Of a DNA stretch of 5,515 nucleotides, positions 4,906-5,515 are shown piece after piece. The stretch's first letter is position 1. The number at the start of each line of letters is the position of its first letter. The notes beneath the pieces were generated by a model. The model saw only the letters and a program-made list of their open reading frames with translations. It was not told the origin of the DNA and made no database searches. The DNA is from Bifidobacterium breve (lineage in GTDB: Bacteria; Actinomycetota; Acidimicrobiia; IMCC26256; PALSA-555): positions 1 through 5,515 of the forward strand of contig CAMDCC010000212.1 of NCBI GenBank assembly GCA_945889545.1. The letters are read 5' to 3'. The translations under genes and the position numbers were made by a program.

Positions 4906-5515
4906 ATGAGAGCTCGTGTGCTGCGCACGTTTGGAATGGTCGTGGTCACGCTCGGGTTGCTTGCCGCACCGGCCGCAGCCTGCGGCGGCCTCGTGGGCGA
5001 GAACGGGACGATTCAGCTCGTGCGCACCACGACGCTCGCGGCGTACGCCAACGGCGTCGAGCGCTACGTCACGAGCTTCGAGTTCACCGGAAAGGGCGAG
5101 GAGGTCGGGTCGATCATCCCGTTGCCCGGAGTGCCGACCAATGTGGAACGCGGGGGCGAGTGGACGCTCCAACGGCTGCAACAAGAAGTTGCGCCACCCG
5201 CACCGGCTGCGGATGGAGCGCTGGAGCTCTCGAAAGCCGCCAACGCTGAGGTGCTGCTCGAGGTGCAGATCGATGCGCTCGATATCACGATCTTGCGCGG
5301 TGGCGGCGACGCCGTCGGCACGTGGGCGATCGAGCATGGGTTCCTCCTCACGCCCGACGCTCCCGAAGTGCTCGACTTCTACAGCCGCCGCAGCAAGGTG
5401 TTCATGGCGGCTCGGTTCGATGCGTCACGTGCGGCCGAGCTCGGTCAGGTGAGTGGTGACGGCACTCCCATCATGCTCACGATCCCGACCGACGAGCCGT
5501 GGGTTCCGTTGCGGA
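4906..5515 (+). CDS. Secreted DUF2330 domain protein, N-terminal part (runs off right edge)
   Basis: 203 codons are visible and the frame is open at the window end. Residues 1-25 form a signal peptide: basic MRARVLR, hydrophobic MVVVTLGLLAAPAAA, then C26-G-G. DUF2330 proteins typically begin their mature part with an ACGG motif like this one. What follows fits the family: a strand-rich N-terminal region with QLVRTTTLAAYANGVERYVTSF, then GSIIPLPGVPTNVERGG and IMLTIPTDEPWVPLR. Many relatives have one or more C-terminal membrane helices, not visible here. Because C26 follows Ala-Ala-Ala, lipidation is possible, but the lipobox is not canonical. The function of the family is unknown; location is outside the cytoplasmic membrane. 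Start ATG 4906 has GAGGA 5 nt upstream; the nearer ATG at 4901 is followed by GCA and TGA. Confidence 0.85.
   Translation, partial: MRARVLRTFGMVVVTLGLLAAPAAACGGLVGENGTIQLVRTTTLAAYANGVERYVTSFEFTGKGEEVGSIIPLPGVPTNVERGGEWTLQRLQQEVAPPAPAADGALELSKAANAEVLLEVQIDALDITILRGGGDAVGTWAIEHGFLLTPDAPEVLDFYSRRSKVFMAARFDASRAAELGQVSGDGTPIMLTIPTDEPWVPLR

Noticed and set aside
1..5515. CRISPR arrays, tRNA/rRNA genes, integron attC sites or insertion-sequence ends
   Set aside because: I looked for regularly spaced repeats, cloverleaf or conserved rRNA segments, GTTRRRY core sites and paired terminal repeats near the broken genes and found none.

Overview
The window is GC-rich, and codon third positions in the convincing genes are strongly G/C. 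GTG and possibly TTG starts are used, Shine-Dalgarno (SD) motifs are often weak, and one gene looks leaderless. With the gene families present (DUF2330, a short MetE-like protein, hemolysin III, a HicB with no DNA-binding domain) this suggests an actinobacterium, possibly an uncultured Acidimicrobiia-like lineage. That placement is inference. No rRNA, tRNA, CRISPR array or recognisable transposase was found. Layout. (1) 1-1302, minus strand: the N-terminal part of an FAD/NAD(P)-binding oxidoreductase runs off the left edge. Upstream of it, and read toward it, lie three small genes: a 51-aa protein, a 112-aa acidic protein with a strong SD, and a Cys/His-rich HicA-like protein abutting the 112-aa gene. 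The last pair looks like a toxin-antitoxin-type cassette, but its first gene has no normal start codon at the expected place. (2) 1303-2400 is a patchwork of broken genes. A possible 5' remnant of a SAM methyltransferase (minus) faces away from the 5' third of an alpha/beta-hydrolase gene (plus). The hydrolase stops abruptly at about 1817, where the sequence becomes the 3' two-thirds of a hicA toxin gene. An intact hicB antitoxin gene follows, and then an unidentified C-terminal gene remnant on the minus strand. (3) 2408-5515 is mostly conventional: a two-repeat SWEET/PQ-loop transporter (minus), a cobalamin-independent methionine-synthase-family gene (plus), a hemolysin III/PAQR membrane protein (minus), and the start of a secreted DUF2330 protein (plus) that runs off the right edge. 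The methionine-synthase-family gene appears to have lost, in frame, the segment that normally carries the His-x-Cys zinc motif. The conventional genes on the right do not form an evident pathway; they alternate in strand and are probably independent transcription units. The most interesting part is the middle: two divergent gene fragments, each cut short where a toxin-antitoxin-type module begins. It could be a decayed island, a recombination hotspot, or an assembly chimera, and these cannot be separated from the sequence alone. The best regulatory element is a 41-bp interrupted palindrome directly in front of the DUF2330 gene.
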